Below are positions 10,332-18,837 of a stretch of DNA of 64,000 nucleotides, in pieces. Source of the stretch: Bacillus sp. SORGH_AS_0510 (lineage in GTDB: Bacteria > Bacillota > Bacilli > Bacillales > Cytobacillaceae). The translations under genes and the position numbers were made by a program. The notes under the pieces were generated by a model. The model made no database searches. It was not told where the DNA came from and saw only the letters and a list, made by a program, of their open reading frames with translations. The stretch spans positions 1,740,001 to 1,804,000 of the forward strand of contig NZ_JAUTAU010000001.1 in the NCBI RefSeq assembly GCF_030818775.1. Direction: 5' to 3'. Position 1 is the first letter of the stretch. Each line of letters opens with the position of its first letter.

Positions 10332-11621
10332 ATGTTTGTCGATCAAACGAAGATTTATGTAAAAGGCGGAGACGGTGGAAATGGTATCGTCGCTTACCGT
10401 CGTGAAAAATATGTACCAAAAGGCGGTCCAGCCGGTGGTGATGGCGGTAAAGGGGCAGATGTAGTCTTTGAAGTAAATGAAGGACTAAGAACACTAATGG
10501 ATTTCCGTTATCAACGTCATTTTAAGGCACCACGTGGTGAGCATGGAATGTCTAAAAATCAACATGGTAAAAACGCGAAGGATATGCTCGTGAAAGTTCC
10601 ACCTGGTACAGTTGTCATTGACGCGGATACGAAAGAGGTGCTTGCCGATCTTGTTGAACATGGTCAGCGTGCTGTAATCGCCAAAGGTGGACGTGGGGGA
10701 AGAGGAAATTCCCGTTTTGCCACACCTTCCAATCCGGCTCCAGAGATTGCTGAAAATGGTGAACCTGGCCAGGAACGCGAAGTTATCTTGGAGTTAAAGT
10801 TGCTTGCTGATGTTGGACTTGTAGGCTATCCAAGTGTAGGAAAATCAACTTTGTTATCAGTGGTATCTTCTGCAAGACCAAAAATTGCGGAATACCATTT
10901 TACAACGATTGTTCCTAACCTGGGCATGGTTGAAACAGAGGATAACCGAAGCTTTGTCATGGCAGACCTTCCAGGCTTAATTGAAGGCGCACATGAAGGT
11001 GTCGGATTAGGGCATCAATTTTTACGACATATTGAACGGACAAGAGTAATTGTTCATGTCATCGATATGGCTGCAACAGAAGGCCGAGATCCGTTTGAAG
11101 ATTACCTGACAATTAATAAAGAATTAGAAGAATATAATCTTCGCCTAACAGAGCGTCCGCAAATTATTGTTGCGAATAAAATGGACATTCCGGAAGCGGA
11201 AGAGAATTTACAAAAATTCAAAGAACGTCTTGAAGAAGATTATCCCATTTTCCCAATCTCGGCGATTACAAGAAAAGGTCTGCGTGAGCTCTTATTCTCT
11301 ATCGCAGATAAGATTGAGGAAACTCCAGAATTCCCACTAGACCATGAAGAAGAGGAAACAGGAGTTCATCGTGTTCTTTATAAGCATGAAGCAGACCCAG
11401 AGGCATTTTATATTACAAGAGAGCCGGATGGTTCATTTGTGATATCTGGTGAAAAGATTGAAAAAATGTTTAAAATGACGAATTTCCAAACAGAAGAATC
11501 TGTTCGCCGTTTCTCACGTCAACTACGTACGCTCGGTGTCGATGATGCGTTAAGACAAAGGGGAGCAAAAGACGGGGATATTGTTAAGCTGATGGAATTT
11601 GAATTTGAGTTTGTCGATTAG
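10332..11621 (+). CDS. obgE: GTPase Obg (ObgE/CgtA)
   Basis: Essential ribosome-associated GTPase of 429 residues. The glycine-rich Obg fold is at 1-158. The G domain has the P-loop GYPSVGKST near 166, then DLPG and NKMD. The C-terminal OCT domain spans about 350-429. The ATG at 10332 follows GGGAGGAATAAG and begins with the family-typical [18 protein letters not shown]. Obg acts in 50S assembly and in stress and sporulation signalling. Confidence 0.97.
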   Translation: MFVDQTKIYVKGGDGGNGIVAYRREKYVPKGGPAGGDGGKGADVVFEVNEGLRTLMDFRYQRHFKAPRGEHGMSKNQHGKNAKDMLVKVPPGTVVIDADTKEVLADLVEHGQRAVIAKGGRGGRGNSRFATPSNPAPEIAENGEPGQEREVILELKLLADVGLVGYPSVGKSTLLSVVSSARPKIAEYHFTTIVPNLGMVETEDNRSFVMADLPGLIEGAHEGVGLGHQFLRHIERTRVIVHVIDMAATEGRDPFEDYLTINKELEEYNLRLTERPQIIVANKMDIPEAEENLQKFKERLEEDYPIFPISAITRKGLRELLFSIADKIEETPEFPLDHEEEETGVHRVLYKHEADPEAFYITREPDGSFVISGEKIEKMFKMTNFQTEESVRRFSRQLRTLGVDDALRQRGAKDGDIVKLMEFEFEFVD

Positions 11622-11648
11622 GTTCCGTAAGAGATCAGAGGTAGAGAG

Positions 11649-12104
11649 ATGAGAATGGATAATTTTGATAAAAAATATTACCTGGTCCGTGAAGATGTAT
11701 TGCCCGAAGCTATGAAGAAAACCATAGACGTGAAGGATATGCTTGAAAGAGGAAAGGCTGAATCAGTGGCGGATGCTGTTCAAAAAGTGGACTTAAGCAG
11801 AAGCGCTTATTATAAATACAGAGATACAGTTTTTCCTTTTTCAACAATTACAAAGGAAAAGCTCATCACCCTCTTTTTTCATCTGGAAGATCGCTCCGGT
11901 ACATTATCGAAACTGTTAGGAGTGGTTGCTTCGTCTGGCTGTAATGTCTTAACCATACACCAGACGATCCCACTTCAAGGCAGAGCGAATGTGACGTTGT
12001 CGCTAAATACATCAAACTTGACTATGGAATTCGATGACGTGCTTTCAGAATTAAGAAAGCTTGAATTTGTCGAGAAAGTAGAAGTGCTGGGAACAGGTGC
12101 TTAA
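11649..12104 (+). CDS. pheB: ACT domain protein PheB
   Basis: A 151-residue protein. An N-terminal helical region has a YxKYRD-like DNA-binding-type segment ([10 protein letters not shown]), and a C-terminal ACT domain begins near 75 ([15 protein letters not shown]). The family usually precedes pheA. A role in phenylalanine or threonine pathway control has been proposed but is not well defined. Start ATG at 11649, with another in-frame ATG two codons on. Confidence 0.9.
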   Translation: MRMDNFDKKYYLVREDVLPEAMKKTIDVKDMLERGKAESVADAVQKVDLSRSAYYKYRDTVFPFSTITKEKLITLFFHLEDRSGTLSKLLGVVASSGCNVLTIHQTIPLQGRANVTLSLNTSNLTMEFDDVLSELRKLEFVEKVEVLGTGA

Positions 12105-12170
12105 TGAACAATGGTTCATTAGGTTCGGCTGGTCTCAGCCTTCTTTTTACCTATGAGGGGGTAGAGGGGA

Positions 12171-13028
12171 ATGAAGGTTGGTTTTTTAGGACCTAAGGCT
12201 ACGTTTACAGAGCTTGCAGTCAAGAAGGTCTTTCCTGGATTTGAACTTATGCCGTATCGAACCATTCCTGAAAGTATGGATGCATTAGTGGAGAAGGAAG
12301 TCAATCTGGCTGTAGTTCCAATTGAAAATGCACTTGAAGGCTCTGTGAATATCACACTTGATTATTTAACGCATGTGGTACAGGTACCGATTGTAGGGGA
12401 AATCACCTTACCAATCAAACAGCATTTAATGGTTCATCCAACGAATGAAGACCAATGGATGGAGATCTCTAAAATCTACAGCCATTCACATGCGATTGCA
12501 CAATGCCATAAATTCTTACATCATCAATTTAAAGGCATTCCATATGAAGCTGTTTCTTCCACAGCAGCGGCTGCTCAATTTGTCATGGAGCGGCCTGAGC
12601 TAAAATCTGCTGCCATTGCCAATGAACTTGCAGCAAAGGAATATGGGTTATCCATCGTAAAAAAGAACATTCATGATTTTGACTATAACCACACTCGTTT
12701 TGTCGTCTTAAGCCAGGAATCACTTGATTTTGAAGCCATAAGCGGTTCTACCCGATACAAAACAACACTTATGGTCACATTACCTGAAGATGACCAAGCA
12801 GGTGCTCTCCATCAGGTGTTATCTGCGTTTGCATGGAGAAAATTAAATCTATCAAAAATTGAGTCGAGACCGATGAAGACAGGGATCGGCAATTACTTCT
12901 TCATCATTGATATTGAAATGAAGCTCGATGAAGTATTGATTCCTGGAGCAATGGCGGAGCTTGAAGCATTAGGCTGTGGCGTTACCCTACTGGGTAGTTA
13001 CCCATCTGTAATGATAAAATTAGATTAA
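12171..13028 (+). CDS. pheA: Prephenate dehydratase
   Basis: A 285-residue enzyme that converts prephenate to phenylpyruvate in phenylalanine synthesis. The catalytic domain (1-180) begins GFLGPKATFTELA. The regulatory ACT domain (about 200-280) contains the Phe-binding ESRP motif (KIESRPM). The ATG follows GGGGGTAGAGGGG. A weak GGCT/AGCC hairpin with a T tail (about 12126-12147) lies in the pheB-pheA gap. Confidence 0.95.
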   Translation: MKVGFLGPKATFTELAVKKVFPGFELMPYRTIPESMDALVEKEVNLAVVPIENALEGSVNITLDYLTHVVQVPIVGEITLPIKQHLMVHPTNEDQWMEISKIYSHSHAIAQCHKFLHHQFKGIPYEAVSSTAAAAQFVMERPELKSAAIANELAAKEYGLSIVKKNIHDFDYNHTRFVVLSQESLDFEAISGSTRYKTTLMVTLPEDDQAGALHQVLSAFAWRKLNLSKIESRPMKTGIGNYFFIIDIEMKLDEVLIPGAMAELEALGCGVTLLGSYPSVMIKLD

Positions 13029-13034
13029 GAAATT

Positions 13035-13066
13035 AAGGACCCGCTTATTTTAGCGAGTCCTTTTTT
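13035..13066. terminator. Terminator between pheA and niaR (converging)
   Basis: AAGGACCCGCT pairs with AGCGAGTCCTT around TATTTT with one mismatch, followed by T6. The complementary A run lets it serve the convergent niaR as well. Confidence 0.8.
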
Positions 13067-13604
13067 ATGATTCAATTAAGTATCCTTCTTCCTTCAATGC
13101 TGCTTCGGCTTGGTCTAAAAGTTGGACACTTGTTGCCGAAATGGTATGAAGATGGATTCCATCTGTTAACTGAGATAATAGTGAAGCACCAGTATTTTGG
13201 AGGTTTTGCATGAATTGTTTTACTTCTTGGCGATTAGACACCATAATGGATGCGGTTAAATCGCCGTAAACGGTATGCTCAATTTTAACATCCTTCACTA
13301 ATACGCCATGGTCGACAAGTAAGTTTAGCTCTTTTTCGGTGTCTTCTGGTGAATGTTTGCAGGCAATGGTCCGTTCAAACGTATTTGAAAGAGCATTTTG
13401 TTTTAAATAAATATACCCTTGACTAGTTGCGATAATTGGTTCATTTTTGGCTTTAAGAAGTGTGATATCCCCAACAATCACTTGTCTGCTCACATTGGTT
13501 TTACTCGCTAGCTCGCTCCCTGTTAACGGTACAGGGCTGTCCTTTAGCTGTTGAAGAATGAATGACCTCCTTTCCTCTCCCAATATTTTCTTTTGCTCTA
13601 CCAT
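13065..13604 (-). CDS. niaR: NAD biosynthesis repressor NiaR (YrxA)
   Basis: A 179-residue regulator with an N-terminal winged HTH (about 5-60, LTGSELASKTNVSRQVIVGDI) and a C-terminal 3H domain (about 75-175) with conserved histidines in CKHSPED, VDHG and IHLHT. NiaR senses nicotinate and represses nad genes. It lies next to nifS and nadBCA, its expected targets. AGGAGG precedes the start. A separate transcript from pheA is likely because the two genes converge. Confidence 0.92.
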   Translation of the reverse strand: MVEQKKILGEERRSFILQQLKDSPVPLTGSELASKTNVSRQVIVGDITLLKAKNEPIIATSQGYIYLKQNALSNTFERTIACKHSPEDTEKELNLLVDHGVLVKDVKIEHTVYGDLTASIMVSNRQEVKQFMQNLQNTGASLLSQLTDGIHLHTISATSVQLLDQAEAALKEEGYLIES

Positions 13605-13654
13605 AAAATTCCTCCTAAATCTAATTCTGTTTTTTTATTCTAGCATAGTTTCCT

Positions 13655-14806
13655 TTATTTTAATAAGGGTTCACCTTTAAATGCCTTTACAATTTGAACC
13701 ATGGCTTCCCCAAGCTGCTTAACATCCTCAAGACCGGTACTTTGGCCAAAAGAGATTCGGATAAACTCCTTTGCTTCATCCATTTCAAGACCCAGTGCTT
13801 GGGTTATTTTTGCGGGCTGCTGCATGCCGCTATGACAGGCACTCCCTGTTGAAATCGCGAACCCTAGTCGATTGAACTCAAGCATTATCCATTGACCTTG
13901 GATTCCACTAATTCCTAAACCAATGATTTGCGGAAGCTGTGAGTCTTCGTCAGCCTGGTGTATCTTAATGCTGTCCTTTATGGGCTCTAAGGATTGAATA
14001 AAGCTTTTCCTCAATACTTGGTAGTTCATTAACTCTTCCGTTAAGCGTGAATAAAGCTTTTGGGCAGCAACAGTCATGGCGGCAATGGCTGGAATGTTTA
14101 ACGTCCCAGGGCGGAATCCCTTTTCATGTGAGGTTCCAGGGAAAAATGGCTCCCATTTTATCCGCGGATCGACGTATACTGCGCCAATCCCTTTTGGTCC
14201 ATAGATTTTATGACCAGAAAAAGAGAAGCTGCTAACATACGGTACGACGGATTGAATCTTTACTTTTCCAAAGGACTGTACAAAATCGCTGTGAAGATGA
14301 ATCTGATTCTCCTGACAAATCTTAGCTATTTCTTCAATTGGCTGGATTGTCCCAATCTCTGAATTCACATGCTGAAGGATCATTAACACGGTATCTGGTT
14401 GGATTGAACGTAACAATTGCTCTAGGTCAATTAAGCCCTTTTTATTAAACGGTAAAAGAGTGACTTCATATCCCGATTTCTTTAAACGGTTAAGTGTACC
14501 GTGGATAGAGGAATGCTCTGCTAGACCTGCTATGATATGTTTCCCTTTCTTTTTAGGAGAGGACAATAAAGCCTCAATCGCTAAAAAATTCCCTTCCGAA
14601 CCACCACTCGTAAAGAAAAGACCGTTTTTGTCAATTCCAATCAGATTTGCTAGTTCTTCCCGACAGCTTTCAAGTAATGACTTCGAAAGACCTCCTATGT
14701 CATGAAGACTACTTGAATTGCCATAGAATTCTGTGGCAACTTTCACATACACCTCTGCTGCTTCAGGATCTAATGGTGTCGTAGCTGCAAAATCGAAATA
14801 TTTCAT
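13655..14806 (-). CDS. nifS: Cysteine desulfurase of the NAD synthesis locus (NifS-like)
   Basis: A class V PLP enzyme of 383 residues. The PLP lysine is Lys200 (SFSGHKIYGPKG) and the catalytic cysteine is Cys324 (TGSACHSG). It lies divergent from nadB, and in Bacillus this enzyme is needed for the iron-sulfur cluster of NadA. It differs from the second desulfurase in the window (51865-53007) in its active-site loop. The ATG at 14806 follows GGACGGGAGAAAG. Confidence 0.93.
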   Translation of the reverse strand: MKYFDFAATTPLDPEAAEVYVKVATEFYGNSSSLHDIGGLSKSLLESCREELANLIGIDKNGLFFTSGGSEGNFLAIEALLSSPKKKGKHIIAGLAEHSSIHGTLNRLKKSGYEVTLLPFNKKGLIDLEQLLRSIQPDTVLMILQHVNSEIGTIQPIEEIAKICQENQIHLHSDFVQSFGKVKIQSVVPYVSSFSFSGHKIYGPKGIGAVYVDPRIKWEPFFPGTSHEKGFRPGTLNIPAIAAMTVAAQKLYSRLTEELMNYQVLRKSFIQSLEPIKDSIKIHQADEDSQLPQIIGLGISGIQGQWIMLEFNRLGFAISTGSACHSGMQQPAKITQALGLEMDEAKEFIRISFGQSTGLEDVKQLGEAMVQIVKAFKGEPLLK

Positions 14807-14848
14807 GAGCTTTCTCCCGTCCTATTTATTTGGATAAAAGCGCGGACC

Positions 14849-14873
14849 GTTAACAAATGAAGCCCTTGTTAAC
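14849..14873. promoter_or_regulatory. Perfect inverted repeat in the nifS leader
   Basis: GTTAACAA at 14849-14856 and TTGTTAAC at 14866-14873 are perfect 8-base inverted repeats 9 bases apart, between the nifS start and the NiaR-like operator. It could be a second operator or an RNA hairpin; no protein assignment is made. Confidence 0.4.
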
Positions 14874-14900
14874 TGGCATTCTATTTTTCTATTAAAGTAC

Positions 14901-14953
14901 TTGTTTTTAGTTTAATTGTGTGTAAATATATATGTCAAGACACCTGTTGTGTC
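14901..14953 (+). promoter_or_regulatory. nadB promoter and probable NiaR operator
   Basis: TTGTTT (14901) and TAAATA (14923) are a possible promoter with a 16-base spacer. Over the start region lie TGTC-AA-GACA (14933-14942) and GACAC-CTGTT-GTGTC (14939-14953), overlapping palindromes that also cover the nadB ribosome site. On the opposite strand the same bases give TTGACA, a possible -35 for nifS. Because niaR is adjacent, I infer that this is the NiaR site controlling both genes. Confidence 0.6.
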
Positions 14954-14967
14954 AGGAGGGTCAAAAC

Positions 14968-16545
14968 ATGACAAAAGATGATGTAATAATCATTGGTAGC
15001 GGAGTGGCAGCCCTACAGCTTGCTACTCAATTAAAGATGGAGCTAAATGTGAGGATAATCACAAAGGAAAAGATTAGAACTGCCAACTCTTATCTTGCAC
15101 AAGGTGGGATTGCTGCTGCATTAGGTACGGGCGACCATCCAGCTAAGCATGTGATCGACACACTTGAAGCAGGAAGGTTTCACAATAATAAAGAGGCAGT
15201 ACAGCAAGTCATTCATGCTGCACCAACCCTGATAAAAAACATGGCGCTACAAGGCGAGCTATTTGATAAGGATTCAAGCGGCGACCTTTTTCTTGGAATG
15301 GAAGGTGCACATAGTGAAAAGAGAATTGTTCATGGCGGCGGCGATGCTACTGGAAAAAATGTAATGGAGCATTTAATCAGTAGGCTTAACAACAATGTCA
15401 TCATCGAAGAAAATGTCTTTGCCTATGAATTAATTCTTAATGCCGAAGGGAATCAATGTATAGGTGTGAAAGCCAAAACCCCAGAAGGATCTATTCAGCG
15501 GTATTTTGCCAGCCATATTATCATTGCTACAGGAGGTTGTGGACAATTATACAGCTATACATCCAACGCCAGCACGGTAAGTGGTGATGGTCTGGCGATG
15601 GCTTATTTGGCTGGTGCGGAAATGGTGGATATGGAGTTTATTCAATTTCATCCAACCCTTCTTTACCTTAACGATGAAACCAAGGGTTTAATTTCTGAAG
15701 CTGTCAGAGGAGAAGGGGCTATCCTTATTTCAGATGACGGAACCCCCATTATGGAGGGAGTTCATACACTAAGAGATCTCGGACCAAGACACGTAGTCTC
15801 ACAAAGAATATACGAGGTTCGGAAACAAGGGAGACAAGTTTATTTAGATATTAGTCAAATAGCTGATTTTGAAAAAAGATTCCCTTCTATTACTGCAATT
15901 TGTGAGAAGAATGGTATCCGTATTAGCGATGGAAAAATCCCTGTAGCACCTGGAAGTCATTTTTTAATGGGTGGAATTAAGACGGATTTAATTGGGCGGT
16001 CATCCATTGCTGGACTCTATGCGATTGGTGAGGCATCCTGCACGGGGTTGCACGGGGCGAATCGTTTAGCAAGCAACTCCCTCTTAGAAGGTTTATTCCA
16101 AGGGGAGCAATTATCTAAATGGATAAATCAAGGCACAGAAGAGGTCCAACATGTTGAATGGAATCATACGTTTTCTTTTTCTAAAAAAGAATGTGTCCGA
16201 TTACCAGATGTCCAACAACTGAAGGATTTAATGATGGAGCGGGTTGGGATTGTTAGAAATGAAGTGAATCTTAAAAGTCAATTAGCTTGGATCAACCAAT
16301 TCAATGCTGATGAAGTCCATTTAGATGGCTGTTCTACTGAAGAAATAACCCAAGTTTTTATGCTGATCAATGCTAAGTTGATTACCGAAGCTGCACTAAA
16401 GCGAACGGAGAGTCGGGGCGGTCACTTTAGAAGTGATTTTCCAATGGAAGACGACGGGAATTGGCTAAGAAAATCGATTATTCATCATTATACAAATGGA
16501 GTGGGGAAAAACGATGAACACAATAAAACTGCGATCGCTACTTGA
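14968..16545 (+). CDS. nadB: L-aspartate oxidase
   Basis: A 525-residue FAD enzyme that oxidises aspartate to iminoaspartate, the first step of de novo NAD synthesis. The FAD-binding motif IIGSGVAALQLA is at the N-terminus, with GAHSEKRIVHGGGDATG in the middle and the catalytic/FAD segment HGANRLASNSLLEGL near 365-380. The ATG at 14968 follows CAGGAGG. The end overlaps nadC by 32 bases. Confidence 0.96.
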   Translation: MTKDDVIIIGSGVAALQLATQLKMELNVRIITKEKIRTANSYLAQGGIAAALGTGDHPAKHVIDTLEAGRFHNNKEAVQQVIHAAPTLIKNMALQGELFDKDSSGDLFLGMEGAHSEKRIVHGGGDATGKNVMEHLISRLNNNVIIEENVFAYELILNAEGNQCIGVKAKTPEGSIQRYFASHIIIATGGCGQLYSYTSNASTVSGDGLAMAYLAGAEMVDMEFIQFHPTLLYLNDETKGLISEAVRGEGAILISDDGTPIMEGVHTLRDLGPRHVVSQRIYEVRKQGRQVYLDISQIADFEKRFPSITAICEKNGIRISDGKIPVAPGSHFLMGGIKTDLIGRSSIAGLYAIGEASCTGLHGANRLASNSLLEGLFQGEQLSKWINQGTEEVQHVEWNHTFSFSKKECVRLPDVQQLKDLMMERVGIVRNEVNLKSQLAWINQFNADEVHLDGCSTEEITQVFMLINAKLITEAALKRTESRGGHFRSDFPMEDDGNWLRKSIIHHYTNGVGKNDEHNKTAIAT

Positions 16546-17362
16546 GAAGTTTTTTATAGAAGACATAGGGGAACAAGACATTACAACGGATTTAATTTTT
16601 GCAAATGATACAAAGGGAGAAATAGTGTTTCTTGCAAAAGAGGCTGGTGTTTTTTGTGGTGAGGAGATTATTAAAACTGGATTTCAACTGTTACATGCGG
16701 GGATTAAAACTCAAGTATTTGTAAAAGATGGTCAATCTTTCGAAATAGGACAAGAGCTTGCCCATGTATCAGGAAAGATTAGCGACCTTCTTAAAGGAGA
16801 ACGAGTCATTCTCAACCTTGTTCAACGAATGAGCGGTATTGCAACCTTAACACGTAAGACGGTGGATACACTGGATAGTAGCCATACGAAAGTGTGTGAC
16901 ACAAGGAAAACGACTCCAGGGCTTCGAATGTTCGAAAAATATGCAGTCCGTTGTGGCGGCGGCTTCAACCACCGCTTCGGATTATACGATGGAGTAATGA
17001 TTAAAGATAATCATATATCCTTTGCTGGCTCCATCACAAAGGCAGTCGACGCAGTCCGAGAAAAAGCCGGTCATATGGTAAAAGTGGAAGTAGAAGTGGA
17101 AACAGCAGATCAGGTGATGGAAGCGGTCAATGCCGGGGCAGATGTCATTATGTTTGATAACCGTACACCGGAAGAAATAAAGGAATTGATTAAACTCGTT
17201 CCTCCTTCCATTATCACGGAAGCCTCTGGTGGAATCCAATTAGCGAATATTGCCGACTACCGACAAACTGGTGTGGATTATATTTCACTGGGCTATTTAA
17301 CTCATTCATATAAAGCACTCGACATTAGTGTTAAAGTGCGTTGGAACAAGGGAGATGAGTAA
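16514..17362 (+). CDS. nadC: Nicotinate-nucleotide pyrophosphorylase (carboxylating)
   Basis: Quinolinate phosphoribosyltransferase of 282 residues. Family motifs visible are [11 protein letters not shown] at the start, the substrate segment [18 protein letters not shown], and EASGGI near the C-terminus. It turns quinolinate and PRPP into nicotinate mononucleotide. The ATG at 16514 after GGAGTGGGG is preferred to one at 16496. It overlaps both nadB and nadA, so the three are coupled. Confidence 0.96.
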   Translation: MNTIKLRSLLEKFFIEDIGEQDITTDLIFANDTKGEIVFLAKEAGVFCGEEIIKTGFQLLHAGIKTQVFVKDGQSFEIGQELAHVSGKISDLLKGERVILNLVQRMSGIATLTRKTVDTLDSSHTKVCDTRKTTPGLRMFEKYAVRCGGGFNHRFGLYDGVMIKDNHISFAGSITKAVDAVREKAGHMVKVEVEVETADQVMEAVNAGADVIMFDNRTPEEIKELIKLVPPSIITEASGGIQLANIADYRQTGVDYISLGYLTHSYKALDISVKVRWNKGDE

Positions 17363-18461
17363 GGTGAACCTATTAGATGTTTTACAAAAGAATACGATGA
17401 TTCCAGAAAAGTATAAGCAAATGTCTCGAGAAGAGCTAGAGAACCGAGTGATGGAAGTAAAAAAACAGCTTGGGCCACGTTTATTTATCCCAGGGCATCA
17501 TTATCAAAAGGATGAAGTGGTCCAGTTTGCGGATGCGACGGGAGATTCCTTACAGCTTGCGCAATTATCCGCCCAAAATGTTGATGCAGAATATATAGTT
17601 TTCTGTGGTGTACATTTTATGGCAGAAACGGCGGATATTTTAACAACTGAACAGCAAAAGGTCATTTTACCCGATATGCGCGCGGGATGTTCTATGGCTG
17701 ATATGGCAGATATTCAGCAAACAGAACGAGCATGGGAGCGATTGCAAGAGCTTTTTGGAGAAACCATCCTTCCTTTAACCTATGTGAATTCAACGGCTGC
17801 CATTAAAGGGTTTGTGGGAGCGAATGGCGGGGCAACTGTTACCTCTTCCAATGCTGAAACGATGGTGAAATGGGCATTCGAGAGAAAGGAACGAATTCTT
17901 TTCTTACCTGATCAGCATTTAGGCAGAAACACAGCAGCTGATTTGGGGATAGGATTAGATGAAATGGCCATTTGGAACCCTATCACCAATGAGTTAGAAT
18001 TCGATGGAGATCTATCAGGAATAAAGGTTATTTTATGGAAAGGGCATTGCTCGGTCCACGAAAACTTTACGGTACAAAATGTGATTGATACCCGCTATCA
18101 ATATCCAAAAATGACGATCATTGTTCATCCAGAGTGCCGCCGCGAGGTAGTGGAGCTTGCGGATATGGCCGGGTCTACCAGCTATATTATCAATGCGATT
18201 GAAAAAGCTGCGCCTGGATCCTCTTGGGCGATAGGCACAGAAATGAATTTAGTGAATCGGTTAATAAAAAATCATCCGGATAAAAAAATTATCTCGTTAA
18301 ATCCACATATGTGTCCATGCCTAACCATGAACAGAATTGACTTGCCACATCTTGTGTGGAGCCTAGACACATTAGAAGAAACAAAAAATGTTATAAAAGT
18401 AAGCCCAGAAATCGCCCAAAACGCAAAACTAGCACTAGAAAGAATGCTGCAAAATTCATAA
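17355..18461 (+). CDS. nadA: Quinolinate synthase NadA
   Basis: Iron-sulfur enzyme of 368 residues that condenses iminoaspartate with dihydroxyacetone phosphate. Conserved cysteines appear in FCGVHF, RAGCSM, HPECR and near the C-terminus [14 protein letters not shown]. Start is the ATG at 17355 or the GTG at 17364; GGGAG ends directly before the ATG, so its spacing fits the GTG better. Its cluster probably depends on the divergent NifS. A terminator follows. Confidence 0.95.
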   Translation: MSKVNLLDVLQKNTMIPEKYKQMSREELENRVMEVKKQLGPRLFIPGHHYQKDEVVQFADATGDSLQLAQLSAQNVDAEYIVFCGVHFMAETADILTTEQQKVILPDMRAGCSMADMADIQQTERAWERLQELFGETILPLTYVNSTAAIKGFVGANGGATVTSSNAETMVKWAFERKERILFLPDQHLGRNTAADLGIGLDEMAIWNPITNELEFDGDLSGIKVILWKGHCSVHENFTVQNVIDTRYQYPKMTIIVHPECRREVVELADMAGSTSYIINAIEKAAPGSSWAIGTEMNLVNRLIKNHPDKKIISLNPHMCPCLTMNRIDLPHLVWSLDTLEETKNVIKVSPEIAQNAKLALERMLQNS

Positions 18462-18470
18462 GTAATGAAG

Positions 18471-18506
18471 AAAAGGTGCCATTTAACGATAGGCATCTTT
18501 TTTTTT
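18471..18506 (+). terminator. Intrinsic terminator after nadA
   Basis: AAAAGGTGCC pairs with GGCATCTTTT (one G-U) around an 11-base loop, followed by a long T run. Confidence 0.85.
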
Positions 18507-18542
18507 CATTTGTTAATGCCCTTATTTTGAATTGGAACACAC

Positions 18543-18672
18543 CTGTTGATTGGAGCGGAAGGCGCGAAGTCTCTGTGGGAGTATGGTTCAGGGGAGACCC
18601 CGCAGGCGAGTTTCTCTGAGGAGGCTCGCCGAAACACCCACGAACCGCTCGTGCCTGGAGCGGAATCAACAG
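18543..18672 (+). repeat. Dispersed repeat family A, copy 1
   Basis: About 130 bases bounded by the terminal inverted repeat CTGTTGAT / ATCAACAG, with GGAGCGGAA just inside each end. It contains TGGTTCAGGGGAGACCC, a GGCGAG/CTCGCC hairpin and GCCGAAACACCCACG. Copies 2 and 3 are at 36529 and 45427 in the same orientation. It encodes no convincing protein on either strand. It fills most of the 376-base nadA-safA gap; beyond it to 18837 I see only AT-rich sequence and the safA ribosome site. Confidence 0.9.
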
Positions 18673-18837
18673 ACAGCTTATGTGCCTTATACTTGTACTA
18701 AAAAACAAGGTGTCTGTCCTTTCTTTCTGCCTTATTCATATTTTTTGGAAAAACAGCATAAGTTTTTCTGAAGAATGTTAGCACTTTGCCCATTTTCACA
18801 TACACTATATGGACTTATGCATAGGAGGGAAATCAGA

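Noticed and set aside
18356..18771. Small frames over nadA end and repeat A copy 1
   Set aside because: They run through the dispersed non-coding repeat and differ between copies.
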